The translations under genes were made by a program, and so were the position numbers. A stretch of 64,000 nucleotides of DNA from positions 3,844,001-3,908,000 of the forward strand of contig CM065648.1 of the NCBI GenBank assembly GCA_033220425.1, written 5' to 3'. The notes below the pieces were generated by a model that was not told the DNA's origin, searched no databases, and saw nothing but the letters and a program-made list of their open reading frames with translations. Origin of the DNA: Lepraria neglecta (lineage: Eukaryota; Ascomycota; Lecanoromycetes; Lecanorales; Stereocaulaceae). Positions 46,265 through 57,879 of this stretch are shown here, in pieces (position 1 is the first letter of the stretch; every line of letters starts with the position of its first letter).

Positions 46265-49029
46265 ATGCAAAACTCCCTGACCAGCCTGCGAAGCGCCGTT
46301 GACGTATATGAGGCTCAAGCCAGCGCCCAAAAATGGGAAGATCTCTCTCTTGCCCAGGCAGATGTGACGGAGTTGAATAGGCTGGCCAAGGCTGCGTTGG
46401 AAAAGCAGCAGTCAAAGAGGGGCCCATTGCCGGGACTGGAGAGGTTCTCTACGGTTGCGCTGGAATACTCGAAGCTGCTTGATGTGATCATGAATCAATG
46501 TCCTGAGTACGTGAGCTTGGCTTGGGGAGTCACGAAACTCCTCCTTGTAGCCAACATCAACCACGCCAAGCTCAAGCAAAACGTGGAGACACATCTCATA
46601 TCTATTGGGGAGCGGCTCGGCTTGGTCAATCAACTCATATACTACTCGCCAACGGAGAAAGTTGTCGAGGCGGTGGCTTTGCTTTACGCGCACTTCTCCA
46701 AGTTTCTTGGAAAGGCCCTTCGATGTTACGCTAAAAGCAAGCTGGCTACAGTACTTGGCTCTTTTGTCTTCCCTTGGGAGTCCAAATTCCAAAACGTCGT
46801 TGATCGTATAGATGTGCAATTCCGACGGATACAGGACCTTGCCGGCGCCAGTCACTTTTCCGCGTAAGCACCCTTTCACGCTATCTCCGCGCCAAATGGA
46901 ACCTTTAAGGAGCATTTCAATCAACACAACGCCCACATAGCTGCCATCCAACCCCCTGAACTTGTCTTAGGACTTAATTGTTGACTTGATAAGGCGGACG
47001 CTGACTCGAAACCCTGCAGGACACTCCAAAATCAACACATCCTGCACTCAATCTGGCACTGCCAACAAGAAGATAGAGAGGTCGTTCAGCAAGAGCGCAC
47101 TGCTGAGCAGCTTCGCAACGAAATTAAAGAAGAAATGAAGCGCGAGATATTTGGTCTGTTGCAATCTTTCGACTCCAAGTGGGTGCAAAGATTCGACGAG
47201 TTCCTCTTGCAGCAAACCACACTTGTGAAGAGTAGGGACGAGACATGTGTATCAGAATTTGCTGACTCCTTCGCACAACTTGCTCTGCCCGTCTCGAAGC
47301 CAGACGTTTTTCTGGCAGACTTTGTTTCCAAACCGCAAGATCTTTCCGAGTTTCGCGATATCAACTTTCCCCAGCTTCGAAGCTTTGATGACAGGGAGAA
47401 GTACATCAGAGCAAGCGAGCGTCGTCTCAACGCTTCTGACTACCAACACAGCGTGACATTGCTTAGACATGCCGATATAAGAGCTTGGGTATGTAGGCTT
47501 CAGATTAATTCACTCCCAGTTGGCATCGTAAATGGAGTATTGGGAATGGGAAAAATGCTGAATCGGAGGTTTTACAGATGGATTCCGACGAATCAAGAAT
47601 GTTGTGGATCAATAGCCATCAATCCTCCCGAGCCGCAGATTGGACCTCTGTCTTAGCTACACACCTGATTGATCACTCGGCACACCTTGAGTATCTCACC
47701 AGGCTCCGCTGTTTTTGCCATGGACACTCGCCAGGAAACGCGGTCTCAACAGCGGCCATCGTCGTCCAAGCTCTTATCTTTCAGTCGCTGCTCCACCACC
47801 GTAAACGCTTCACGATGAGAAGCGTCAAATACACGCAGCGGCGCTTTCAGGAGGCAGAAGACGATGTAGAGGCCCTCTGGGCGTTGTTTCTGGAAATTTT
47901 GGCCACTGCGAAAGCTAAATGTCTCTGGATAATCATTGACCACGTCAACATGCTGCAGAAAGAATCAGGTCCTAGAGGACTAGAGGACGCGCTGACACTT
48001 TTGAAATTACTCAACGACCTGGCTGAAGCTCCTAACATGGTGGTGAAGATCCTTGTTACCGCTAGAGTTGGTGGACCAGCGGATTTTTCTACGGAAATTG
48101 CAGATACCTCAATACTGTCACCTCACCATTCTGTGATAAACGTTACTAGGGGTACGTATGTTTCCTAGAAGTACTCAGGCCGCCTCGGTACCGCAATCTA
48201 ACTCGCGTAATATGACTCGAGAGTAAAAAGCTTCCAATGTGTTGATTATTCAGTTCTTAATGTTGTCTTACGACTCGGAGTTTCTGTTGTTGAACCCTTA
48301 CTAACTTTGAATACACGATCAGGCCATCACCGATCCGAAGTTACGTGGTTAGCGAAATACTCAAGGAAACCCACTCGATTGCCTGACGCCGACCAGCATC
48401 TGGGTCTAGAAGCTACCCCTCTGGATGCTTCAGATATCGAAGCACTCCTCGCCGATTCTGATTCTGACGATGATGTTTTGGAAATGCAGGCTTCTAGCAA
48501 GCATTCTGAAAATAACGGAAATCAATCATCTGTTCTCATGCCAAAAGAGAAGAGGGGCGAATCTACGGATTCGGATTCCATGTCGTTCATGAATGAGGAT
48601 CCCTTGGAGAGTGACGACGACGAGCCGTGGGACTCGCCCTCAACGACGACAAAGAACACCCCCCATCAGCCCTGCTTCCTTGAGGACACACCGGATGACC
48701 CTGATAGCGATGAGGACTACTTCAATGTCAAACCAGGCGAAACCTTCAAGGAGAATATAGGCTGGAATCCGGACAACAGCTCGGAGGACGACTTTGACGA
48801 GAAGGCTGAGGAGGCTCCTCTGTCCCCACTTACACCTAGGATCGTGGTTGGTTCCTTCGATGATTCATTGACTTGCCACGCCGACAATTCGGCTTCCAGG
48901 GTAGAAGATGGTCCTAACAAAAGTGAAGAAGTGATGCCACAATCATCGTCGTCAACAGCTGTGACGGCAAAGATCCGTGTCAAGGACAATTTCCTAAGTG
49001 ATAGTGATAGCGACGGCGCTTTCATTTGA
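46265..49029 (+). CDS. DUF7708-like STAND-associated protein with acidic tail, no NACHT P-loop
   Basis: Predicted 782 residues; exons 46265-46863, 47020-47488, 47578-48151 and 48323-49029, with agreeing phases. Residues about 30-195 resemble the DUF7708 N-terminal domain of fungal NLR-type proteins (LLDVIMNQCPEYVSLAWGVTKLLL; VEAVALLYAHFSKFLGKAL). A coiled stretch follows (QQERTAEQLRNEIKEEMKRE), then a domain with AWMDSDESRMLWINSHQ, IVVQALIFQSLLHH and a Walker-B-like CLWIIIDHVNML, but no usable Walker A. The last 235 residues are acidic and disordered (DSDSDDD, ESDDDEPWDS, DSDSDGAF end). It may be a regulatory or degenerate relative of NLRs. The start at 46265 fits the family start; earlier exons cannot be excluded. 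Confidence 0.7.
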
Positions 49030-49360
49030 CATTTTCCTTCTTATTCTTTGTTCAAATTCTATAAGACAGTGGAGCCTAAGTCAGGCAGAAATACAAGATA
49101 TTGATATCAGGGTAGCCGCCCAATATATTTGTTCAAGAGCGTTCTAAATCTAGCAATGTTTAAATCAAGGAGGTTACTCTACAGATGGATCTCGTTGTTA
49201 GGTATTGATATTAGAATCCGCTGGCTAACAAATTTGCTAATTGACCTCATTGCTAGTCCTTATGCTCTGTACGAGTCATTAACGGAGATGGTCGTTGACG
49301 CAGCACATGGCCTCTACCATTCGAGCTTCTCCTCTATATTGCTTAGCTTGTCTCTATGTA
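49030..49360. other. Intergenic, convergent 3' ends
   Basis: 331 bp holding the 3' untranslated regions of the STAND-associated gene and of the transporter. No gene seen. Confidence 0.4.
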
Positions 49361-50980
49361 CTAGACGTTATAATCTTCAACATGTCTTCGAGCCATCCCA
49401 TCAGACTTCAAGTTCCGCTCCTCATCATCTCTCGCATCTCTCTCCTTGACGTGCGAGTGTGCTTGCAACTCCTTAGCCCTTGTTCGACTCGGAAGCGTAT
49501 CCCTCGTTGCACCGCGAACAATACCTCCTTGAAAAAGTAAATGCACGCTCTCCAGCGGTACATTTTTCGTCTCTGGGACGCAGAAGACTGTATAAACTAC
49601 CATTAGCACACAACATGAGCCAAACAAGAGGTATGTGCCGTAAGTGATATCAGCCAGCATGATAGGCGTAAGCTTAGCGATCACGAAATTGAAGAGCCAT
49701 TGGGTCATGAGCGCTGCAGCCAGGATGAGGCTTCGGATATGGTTAGGAGCGCACTCGGCACTCAAGACGAAGGGGATTGGACCCCAGCCGAAGGAATAGA
49801 ATACCACGAAGAGGTATACGCACACAATGGCAAAATACGAGGAGCCGGTGAGGCCAGCGTGCGGTACCACTGCGCCTTGAATGCCTATGTAATACATAGC
49901 AAAAGCCTGACCAGCGCCGCCAATGAGAAGAGACCACTTGCGGCCGAGCTGCTCCGTCGCGAAGGCGAGACCAAGAGCCGTGCAAACGACTTTGACCACA
50001 CCATAAATACCAGTGGCGAAGAGGCCTGCAGAAGTTGAGGTAAGACCAATGGACTCGAAGATCTGCGGAGAGTAGTAATTGATGCTATTTGTGCCGGTCC
50101 ACTGCTGCCAGAACATGAGGATGATGGCCATACTGAATTGGTAGAAAATCGGCTTTGAGGATGCCACGATGCGGAACTGCTGTACGAAAGAAAGGCGCTG
50201 GTGTATACGGAAATCTTCGATGATCTCTTGAAGCTCTTGAAGCAGGATTGGGTCATTCTCTGACTTAGCACGGACGCGGGAAAGGGCACGTTGAGCTTTC
50301 GGGATGTTGTCCTGCTCCACCAGCCAGCGAGGTGACTCATTCTGGAAGAGGAGTCCAATGAAGAGGAGGACGCCTGGAAGCATCTGGAGAGTGAAGGGGA
50401 TGCGCCATTGGAGAGCGCCAAGTGATTTGTGGCTGCTGATACCGTAGTTGACGAAGTAACTCAGCATGATGCCTGTTACATTGAAGAGCTGCATGGTGCC
50501 TATGCACCGGCCACGGACCTCCTTGTTGACGTTTTCCCCAATGTAGGAAGGAACGACTGCAGAAATGAGGCCCACGCCAAAGCCACCCACAACACGCCCC
50601 ACGTAAAGCAGGGACAGGCTTGTGGTCTTCAGACCGGAGCAGACTTGCAATATCGAGCCTATAATGAAGATCGCGTCTGCAATGAATAACGCGGTCCTCC
50701 GACCAGATTTCTCACTGATAAAGAAGGAAGACATTGCCCCGAAAAAGCATCCTGCTTGGAGGACGGAGACAATGTTTCCTTGAAGATTGCTGAAGTCCTT
50801 TGAGTTTTTATCTAAAGCGAATGATTTCTGGAAGGCTGGAAGTGTCAGGATGCCGCCGATCATGCCTGTGTCCCAGCCAAAGAGCATCCCACCGAAGGAT
50901 GTAACGGCTGTCAGGATATACGCTTTTCGATAACGCCGAATGTCGACGATCATGCCTTCGAAGTTAATACCAGGCGCCAT
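49361..50980 (-). CDS. MFS sugar/quinate-type transporter
   Basis: Single exon of 539 residues; start at MAPGINFEGM. Twelve hydrophobic segments are visible. Sugar-porter signatures are intact: FGWDTGMIGGILTLPAF after helix 1, SEKSGRRTALFIAD between helices 2 and 3, GRVVGGFGVGLISAVVPSYI in helix 4, NESPRWLVEQ before the central loop, QQWTGTNSINYYSPQIF in helix 7 and PETKNVPLE at the end. It is closest in feel to fungal hexose/quinate/inositol permeases of the plasma membrane, but the substrate cannot be told from sequence. The frame is clean. It does not sit with obvious catabolic genes. Confidence 0.93.
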   Translation of the reverse strand: MAPGINFEGMIVDIRRYRKAYILTAVTSFGGMLFGWDTGMIGGILTLPAFQKSFALDKNSKDFSNLQGNIVSVLQAGCFFGAMSSFFISEKSGRRTALFIADAIFIIGSILQVCSGLKTTSLSLLYVGRVVGGFGVGLISAVVPSYIGENVNKEVRGRCIGTMQLFNVTGIMLSYFVNYGISSHKSLGALQWRIPFTLQMLPGVLLFIGLLFQNESPRWLVEQDNIPKAQRALSRVRAKSENDPILLQELQEIIEDFRIHQRLSFVQQFRIVASSKPIFYQFSMAIILMFWQQWTGTNSINYYSPQIFESIGLTSTSAGLFATGIYGVVKVVCTALGLAFATEQLGRKWSLLIGGAGQAFAMYYIGIQGAVVPHAGLTGSSYFAIVCVYLFVVFYSFGWGPIPFVLSAECAPNHIRSLILAAALMTQWLFNFVIAKLTPIMLADITYGTYLLFGSCCVLMVVYTVFCVPETKNVPLESVHLLFQGGIVRGATRDTLPSRTRAKELQAHSHVKERDARDDEERNLKSDGMARRHVEDYNV

Positions 50981-51523
50981 CGCGTTGCAAGCTCTAGAGC
51001 ACAACAGTACTCATGAAGAAGGTACTCTGGTCTGATCGGCTACATTTGCTCATTACCGCTCCCGGGCTTCATGGCAATAGCCAATCGGGAAGTTTTACTG
51101 GATTTATTGGAGGATGATCACCAAGATGAGGTGATGCTTGTTGCTCTGGAATTGATCGCCAGAGGAAGAGAAGATGATAATGGAAAGAAGATTTGGTGTG
51201 CGAACGGGATGTATCGAAAGTGGGGTTGCTGATGAATACCTATCACGGTTAGCGCTGCCTTGATATACATCGAGCGCTTGAAAGCAAACTTAAAAGATGG
51301 GACATATATAGCCGTGAGATACCTTGATCATCAATAAGCCCTGACATAGTTGTCTATATGATCTAAGACTATCGTGAGGCCGTTTTCATCCAGAGGTCAG
51401 CAATCTTTGACTGTCAAAAACATCCCCCACAATCTTTCCATTTGAATATCCGCCTGTCGGCGCCTCCGCTGCAGCACTTTGGAAGTTGGTCAACAACTTC
51501 TGCTTCTTTTTGAGCAGCTTACT
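50981..51523. other. Intergenic, transporter promoter
   Basis: Upstream region of the transporter. No regulatory motif I can support. Confidence 0.35.
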
Positions 51524-53595
51524 CTATATTGCTGCCCTTTTTTGCATTCCTTGTGTTGCAATAGTCTCCCGCCACTCCAAGACCCTCTCCTCCTCTCCAG
51601 CAACGGATCTCTGCATATCTAGAGTGGCTTGCGCTCGAGTAGTAAGCAGAGCTGTACGTCGTTGTTCGTCCTCGATCTCTGCGAAACGAGTCGCCTCGGC
51701 GTTCTGTCTTTCGTGTCTCCTTTCTAACTCCTTCAAATGAAGGCGAGCTCTTTCGCGTCTGCCCTCTGCGAATTCAGTTTCACGCTGAGCTTGTAAAGCT
51801 GCTCGGCGGTTCTCCTCTTCCATTCGTACACTTTCTTCTTCGACTAGCTGCTTTCGCACCATTTCAGCTTGCTTCAGCTCTTCCATGATCGAATCAGGAT
51901 AGCCGCATGCTCCAAGCGGCTGGCTGCAGCCCGCTATTTCGTCCCAGTGATGATCACTGCAAGCGAATGCCTTTAGGAGACGCACTGGCGGTCGTGTAGG
52001 ACATGAATTTCTGTCTCGCACTTCAAAAAGCGCACATACATAGTAAGGCTGTAGCAGTACCCATTGTCCATTCTTAGAATATTGACATCGTAATTGATGG
52101 AAGCACGCATGATCGGGTGAACATGGAGCAGCGACCTTGTCATTCTGAGAGCGGACCCATTGTCCAAAACTAAAAGAAGAACAGATTTCCCGTGTACCTG
52201 GAATCCGAGGTCTGTTGAGGCATTGCACAATACCTCTAGTGCGAGCTTAAGGTAAGCAGGATTAGTATCCGGATCAGCATGGCGGCATAACTCCCCGAGA
52301 GCAGTCCTCCCTTCATAGAACGTGGTTCCTGACCAGTCAATGTCAGCGCTAGAGTCGAGCAGAAGCTGAAGAGCAGGAACATATAACAGCCTTGCGGCGA
52401 CATGAAGAGATTCATCGTTGAGTGGTACCTTCCGATCAATCAAGGACTTCATATTCTCCACGTTTCCCTTAGAAGCCACATAATTCAAGGGCGTGCGGGA
52501 AAAGCTGTCCTCGGTTCTGAGATCATTATCTCTGTTCACGCAATCTAACACTGTGTGCAGAGAAGGAGTGATAGCTGCAATCATCGCAGCAGTGGTATAG
52601 CTCAGCAGTGATTTTACTTTCACTTGCCACAATGTCTTAAAAGAATCCCTAGTGTGCGCTGGTCAACTTCTCTGTCGTCTTGACAAAGACACCAAATCAG
52701 AGGCGAGACGCTCTCCACTCTGCATGCTGATTTCAGCTCCCATTGAAAACATGGGTCTGTTGTCATACCATTCTCCAGTAGCGTACGAAGCAATTTGGGT
52801 TTATTAGCGTGGTTGTGTAGTGTTCGGTAAAGGGGACCATCCTGAGGATCTCCATGAACGAAGTACATATTCCTCCATTCTGGCAGATGGCTAAGGAATA
52901 GCTTCACCATTCCCACCAGAGATTCCTCAGAATCCTTCGATTCAAAGATGGACATGAACGCCGAAGACAAGCCTTTCTTGCTTGGCAGTTAACTAAAACT
53001 TTCACAAAAATTGATGCGATTATTGATTATTGCGGGATGTAAAGCTCTGCCATCATGAGAGTTGATGTTGATTGAAGCGGGCTCAGGAAGTGCGCATGCG
53101 AATTGATCTGCGATGTAGGCCTCATCGGAAGCAAAAGCTTCTATTAATGCTTGATCCACAGCTGGACCGCTAGCACCACCATTGAGCAAGACTTTTGCAA
53201 ATTCGAGGAACCCTCGTGGATTTTGCCACCTCTCGCGCTTGCTCGTAACCTTGGTGAAGGTTTTTGAGTAGACTTCAGGATTATGTATTCTCTTCGCCAG
53301 GAGCCGGAGGGAATCAATATCATAAAGGTCTTTAGCGACCAAGATTGCATCTCCATCACCAAATATGCTCCATGCTGAATGAGATGAGCTAAAAGCTCAT
53401 GGTCTTGCTCTTTGATGGCTTGAATGAAAGCCCCATCTCTTGATTGAGATACCTGCACGTCCGCATGAGTCAAAAGCTTGATCATAGGTAATCTCAGAAG
53501 AGCACTACTTCCATAATGAAGCTGTGGTAGTCGCATTGCATTCTTGAAAGCTGAAGGAGCAACGTGATGCATCCTAGCCTCTTCGTTGAGCAAGA

Positions 53596-53758
53596 TGTTG
53601 CAATCTGGTTGCCTGATTGCTCTTTATGCGATTCCATTGTCTTTCTCCGCTAGTCACAGGCAGGATTGTTAGCAAATAGACAGAGATGTCTATTAGTACT
53701 CCATAGATTCCTGTCTCTTAGCTAGCCAGTCAATTGAGTGTTTTCTGCCATTGCAACA
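53596..53758 (+). repeat. Copia 5' LTR, 163 bp
   Basis: TGTTGCAATC...GCCATTGCAACA, directly followed by the primer-binding site. The first 43 bp recur inverted at 54381-54423 with two mismatches. Confidence 0.85.
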
Positions 53759-53772
53759 GGTTATGAGCCCGG
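53759..53772 (+). other. Copia primer-binding site (initiator Met half-tRNA)
   Basis: GGTTATGAGCCCGG is complementary to the anticodon stem-loop of eukaryotic initiator tRNA-Met (GGGCTCATAACC with anticodon CAT). It starts at the base after the LTR. Confidence 0.75.
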
Positions 53773-55870
53773 GGTTTTGAAATAATCCACCTACTGCTTC
53801 CGCTGCACCCTTCAAAACACCATTATTTGACTCCTCCCACCACTCCGCCCCGCCCACCTCCCCATCATGGAGGAAGGACGTGGCTTGTTCGCCTTCGCCA
53901 AGCTCAAAGGCCCTGACAATTTTAAGACCTGGTGGCGCAACATGCAATTTGCTCTTGCTGATGCCCTCCTTCTTAAATATGTCGACGGCACTTATCCTCG
54001 CCCTGGCCTCGCTCCGGATGGGTCCTCTGAGGTTGTGAAGGCTGAGAGTCTAAGAGATCAGAACTCTTGGGATGCTCAGGACGGGCGGGCCTCTGCCCGA
54101 CTGGGTTATATGTGCTCTCAGGACGTCCAGCAGTTCTTGGATATTGAGACGTCGTCATCTCGGACGTCTGCTCAGACCTTGGAGTTTCTGAAGGAGAAAT
54201 TTACCCCCTCAGGACTCGCCGCTAAATGGGCGGCGTTTTCCAAATTATCGTCCATCTCCTACAAAGGCTCTATTACTAATATGTCAGCTGAGTTCAAGAC
54301 GGTCTGGACGGAAATGACTGACCTCAACGTTGAGTTGAAGGATGTTATCCTTCTGACACTTCTCAATAATCTAGGTCCTGAATGGAATCGCATAAAGAGC
54401 AATCAGACGACCAGATTGCAACACAAGATATCCAGCGTAGCCAGATATCCTTTTGGGACTGCTGAAGTGATCGCCCGACCACTGTCAAAATTCGCTGAAG
54501 CACCGTGTTGTAAGAGTAGTTGGATGATTGGACGAGCAAGGGGGGCCCTCAAGGACGGCATGTGCAAGAGCTGTATCAACTTCCGGACCATGTGCACCGC
54601 TCCCTAATAGCGAGATGAGAGCTTGTTGTCGGATGGGGTCCTGATTTTCCATGGACGAACGGATCTCAAAGCTTGCAGCTGTTGCAGCCTTCGAGGCGTC
54701 TGTTGCACCCAAGATAAGCTTCAGAAGGTCAAGGCGTGCAGGACTCAAGACGACAGTCCGCACTACTTCGCCGGAATTCGTGTTATGTCGGCTCCGTGTT
54801 CTACCAGCATTTTGATGAGGATCGTGTCATATTGAGTGGATCGGCAGGTCTCACGTATCAAGGTATCGAGCACTTCAGGTCCTTCTGCGCCTACTTGGAG
54901 AAGTAGAGCTACTGTACTACACTTTCACTTTCTCTCCGTTATTTGCATTGCCACAAGAATTTTCTGAGCCAAAAGACGAGGGTTTGGCGGGCTAGCAAGA
55001 AGCAACTGCAACAGCGCCGAATCCCCAGATTCAATTGCAAGATCTAGCGCTTTCCCGTGGTCATAGTCGCAGTTAGCTTTGTAGCGGAGCAGCATCTTCG
55101 CCATGTTATGGTCGATACTCTTTCCATTGCTCAATTCGTGGATCAAAGCCTTGTTTATACTCTCTTTGTCAATGCTGCCTTGGATGACCAACTCCGCCTT
55201 CTCCCGTCTTTCTTGAGTCGCAGGATTGAACACACATGGCAATGTAGCTAGATGACTTTGTTGATGTATTGCTTTGGTGATGATTGAGTGGACAATGTCT
55301 TTGGAGCAGAATTTTACGACGTTGGACAAGGCCTTTCCTCCTCTGTGGCCTGTCGATGCCTTGGCTTTGAGGAGCAATTGGATCAGAGCAACCTCGTCCG
55401 AACCCAGTCTAGTAGCATCAACTAAGGCTTGATCTACGTTCAAGCCGTAAGCGCCATGATCTAGAAGTAGGTTGATAATCTTGAGTTGTGTTGAAGATTG
55501 GGCAATCTTCATAGCTTCTGGGATTGCGGAGGGAATCGACGTCCGATCACCGTTATGGCGAATCAGCAGTTTCAGCAACTCCACGTTGGCAGATCTTGCA
55601 CTGTGTTGAATTCATTAGCCCCCAGCCATATTTACGTCAGCTCCAGCTTCAACAAGAAGCCTGACTCAGTTGTAGTCACTCCCCCGAAGCGGGAAATCCA
55701 AGACGTCTTTCAACGATCTCCCGAGTACTGTGGGTGAGAGCCAGGAAGATGTTTTTGCACTTAGTAAAGTCTTTGTCATGATGTACCTTAGTTCCTGGGG
55801 TGCCTTTGGCCATCAGATATGCCAGCCTTTGACCCGGTGGGATTGAGGGTTGAACACCATGAGTGTTTAC

Positions 55871-57879
55871 CGTAGCTGTTTCGAATGTACAAGGAATTAA
55901 GGACGATTCGCGATCTCTAGGATGAAGCGTCTGTAGTGCTGCATGTGGGTCGAAGGTGTCGTAGGGTCTTTCGACCTCTAGGCTTTGCTGACTTGCCTAG
56001 CTTGATGATGCCAGTTGACGTAGTGCTTTCTTGACCATTCTTCCCGTGTGCGCGCCTGACTACCATGTGGGTATGACGTAATTGCAGGCTATCGGCTGAA
56101 GAAGTTTATATTAGACATTGTGTTCTCGAAAGGCTTACGGCCAGTTCTGCCGGAAGTTGATGATTATCACTGGGATGAGAATGGACATTGGCCAGCCCGG
56201 CTTGAGCTTAGCTAAATCTTCTCCTTATCTTCTCCTCAGACGTCACATATGTCCCTGCAAATTGCTCTGCCATTTCATCCAGCTGAAGCCCCTCCATTTT
56301 TTGCAAGTTGTGCAAAGCCATAAATACTTCCAAGACTGTCCGTTCTCCAGTCGGCAGTCCATCTGCTTCCAGATCCTCTGGGCTGGACCAAACGTGTTCA
56401 AGATTCTCCATGGAAAACTGTGATTTAAAAAGAATCGTCTTGACTTGAGCATCTAGAAAGATCGTGAGCATCCCGATACGCTCCTTAAAGGCTCGTACGA
56501 TTATATACCTGTCAGGCCGCCCGCCATCTGGGTTCCAATATTGCTAGAGATTATTCGCTCATAGACCCGCCTTGCATCGGATTCGATGCTCTCCTTGCAC
56601 CCATCGCGATATGAGAAGGACGTGACTGCTCCGTTCGATTTGTTCCGCCTATCGGCCCAAGTCCTGAAGCCTGCGAACGAGGGGTCTTGTCCTGTAGGAA
56701 TTAGAAGAGCAAAGGGGAAGACTGCGACCCACTTTGAAGGACTGGGACATGGAGCTAGCAGAAGCACCCAAACACTGTGGCCGTTGTGCAAGAATCTTCA
56801 AGGCGCTTCGGGTACCCGTACCACATACAAAGCCAGTCTTTCGCCTACCTTGTCCTTCCTCAAAGTCTTTGAGGCTCTGAGTTGTGCACGTGACAGCGCC
56901 CATTCCTTGGCAGCATGAGACCAATGCACCGAGTAGTGGTGCCTAATAGTTGCTGTTACACTGACCCTTCGAGACTCGCCTGCGACGTTATCCACGGTCT
57001 CTGAATGTAGGATCTCAGCCTCGATAACAAGTACCCCTCACACTACCCGTCTCATATGTCTGAATATGGTCATATTGGCACTTTGCACTACGCTGCACCT
57101 ACAACAGAACTTCCCGAACCATCCGGGCATCCCAAGCTCGAACTGGGCCATAGATGACGAGAACAATAAGAGTTGTAATACGTTGACATGACCACCCCAT
57201 AAACACCCTTGGTGAGGGAGGGCGGGGGCGACACGAGGACCCTCCCCGGAGTCACCCCCGGAAGGCATGGCTAGGTTCGGGTTAAAGGTTATGTGATTAG
57301 GGTTAGATGCGGGGGAGCATGCCTAAAGCTTGCCCCAAGGGTCCCTAACAGGAGACTGTTGTCAATGTACCGAAAAGTGTGTCAACGTATTAGGACTCAA
57401 GATACCTTTACCTATCGATGTGGAAGGAGATCAATGTGTGTCCCTTCATTCTCCTCACACTTGAAAAACACGACTTGGCAAAAGGCGACAGCCTTCATCC
57501 CATCCTAAAGTGCAGAAGAAACGCTAATGAGCTCGCACACTCCCACTCAATTGAGGTGAACAAGAAGCGAGATTTGTTCTTCAATGGTAGTTGTTTTGAT
57601 GCTGTGATTTTGATACTAAGATACGCAGTTCTCTTTAGTCCTAAGCCGTTGCGGATCCAGTCATTCGGAAATGTCCTTTGCCACCTTACTATCAATTTTC
57701 ATCAAGACAAGCTGAGCGATGCCCTCAGTACTACTAGACATATTCTGCCTTAACGGAGTCATACCGAACTCCCTTGTGCTCCAATGTATACCTTGTTGAG
57801 GCTTAGTAATTGGTCATCTCGAGGTTGATGTCGTAATAGTAATGCATATTGCCATCCGCGTTGTTGCGCCGCTCAATAG
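55871..57879. other. Gene-poor stretch with unassigned open text
   Basis: On the minus strand, 56208-56515 reads protein-like text (RAFKERIGMLTIFLDAQVK; DLEADGLPTGERTVLEVF). An adjacent stretch to about 56690 reads FAGFRTWADRRNKSNGAV in another frame. This may be a decayed gene; no family recognised. 57170-57310 is a GC-rich patch (GGGAGGGCGGGGGCG). The rest shows nothing. Confidence 0.35.

Larger units (their letters stand above)
53596..54423 (+). mobile_element. Short Ty1/copia LTR element fragment inserted in the ankyrin pseudogene
   Basis: Fossil, 828 bp, flanked by a 5-bp target duplication CAAGA (53591-53595 and 54424-54428). A 5' LTR (53596-53758) begins TGTTGCAATC and ends ATTGCAACA. 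It is followed at once by GGTTATGAGCCCGG, a primer-binding site matching the anticodon arm of initiator Met tRNA, a half-tRNA primer typical of copia. From 53867 a gag reading starts (LKGPDNFKTWWRNM), as in fungal copia gag. There is no direct 3' LTR. The right end is a 43-bp inverted copy of the LTR start. The element is incomplete (no protease, integrase or reverse transcriptase) and looks fairly young. Confidence 0.85.
51524..55870 (-). pseudogene. Large ankyrin-repeat protein with C-terminal coiled coil, decayed
   Basis: A mould ankyrin protein of the type that ends in a PGACGYPDSIMEELK-like segment followed by a charged coiled coil. From 5' to 3' on the minus strand one reads divergent ankyrin units: VRLLVEAGADVNMAG near 55650; IINLLLDHGAYGLNVDQALV (55450 region); LIQLLLQHGASANFDSGRAI (54500); MIKLLTHADVQVSQSRDGAF (53450); ALQLLLDSSADIDW (52350). 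The coil is RRAALQAQRETEFAEGRRER (51700). Frames change at several junctions and stops occur, and the gene is split by a copia insertion at 53596-54423. The N-terminus is not identifiable. Units are divergent, unlike the homogenised array at 8.3-10.2 kb. Confidence 0.72.

Noticed and set aside
47489-47577. GVLGMGKM, a Walker-A-like motif in the STAND-associated gene
   Set aside because: It lies in a segment with intron signals (GTATGT donor, GCTGAAT branch, TTTACAG acceptor). Splicing it out restores AWMDSDESRMLWIN. Retaining it (89 bp) would shift the frame, and the Lys is not followed by Ser/Thr.
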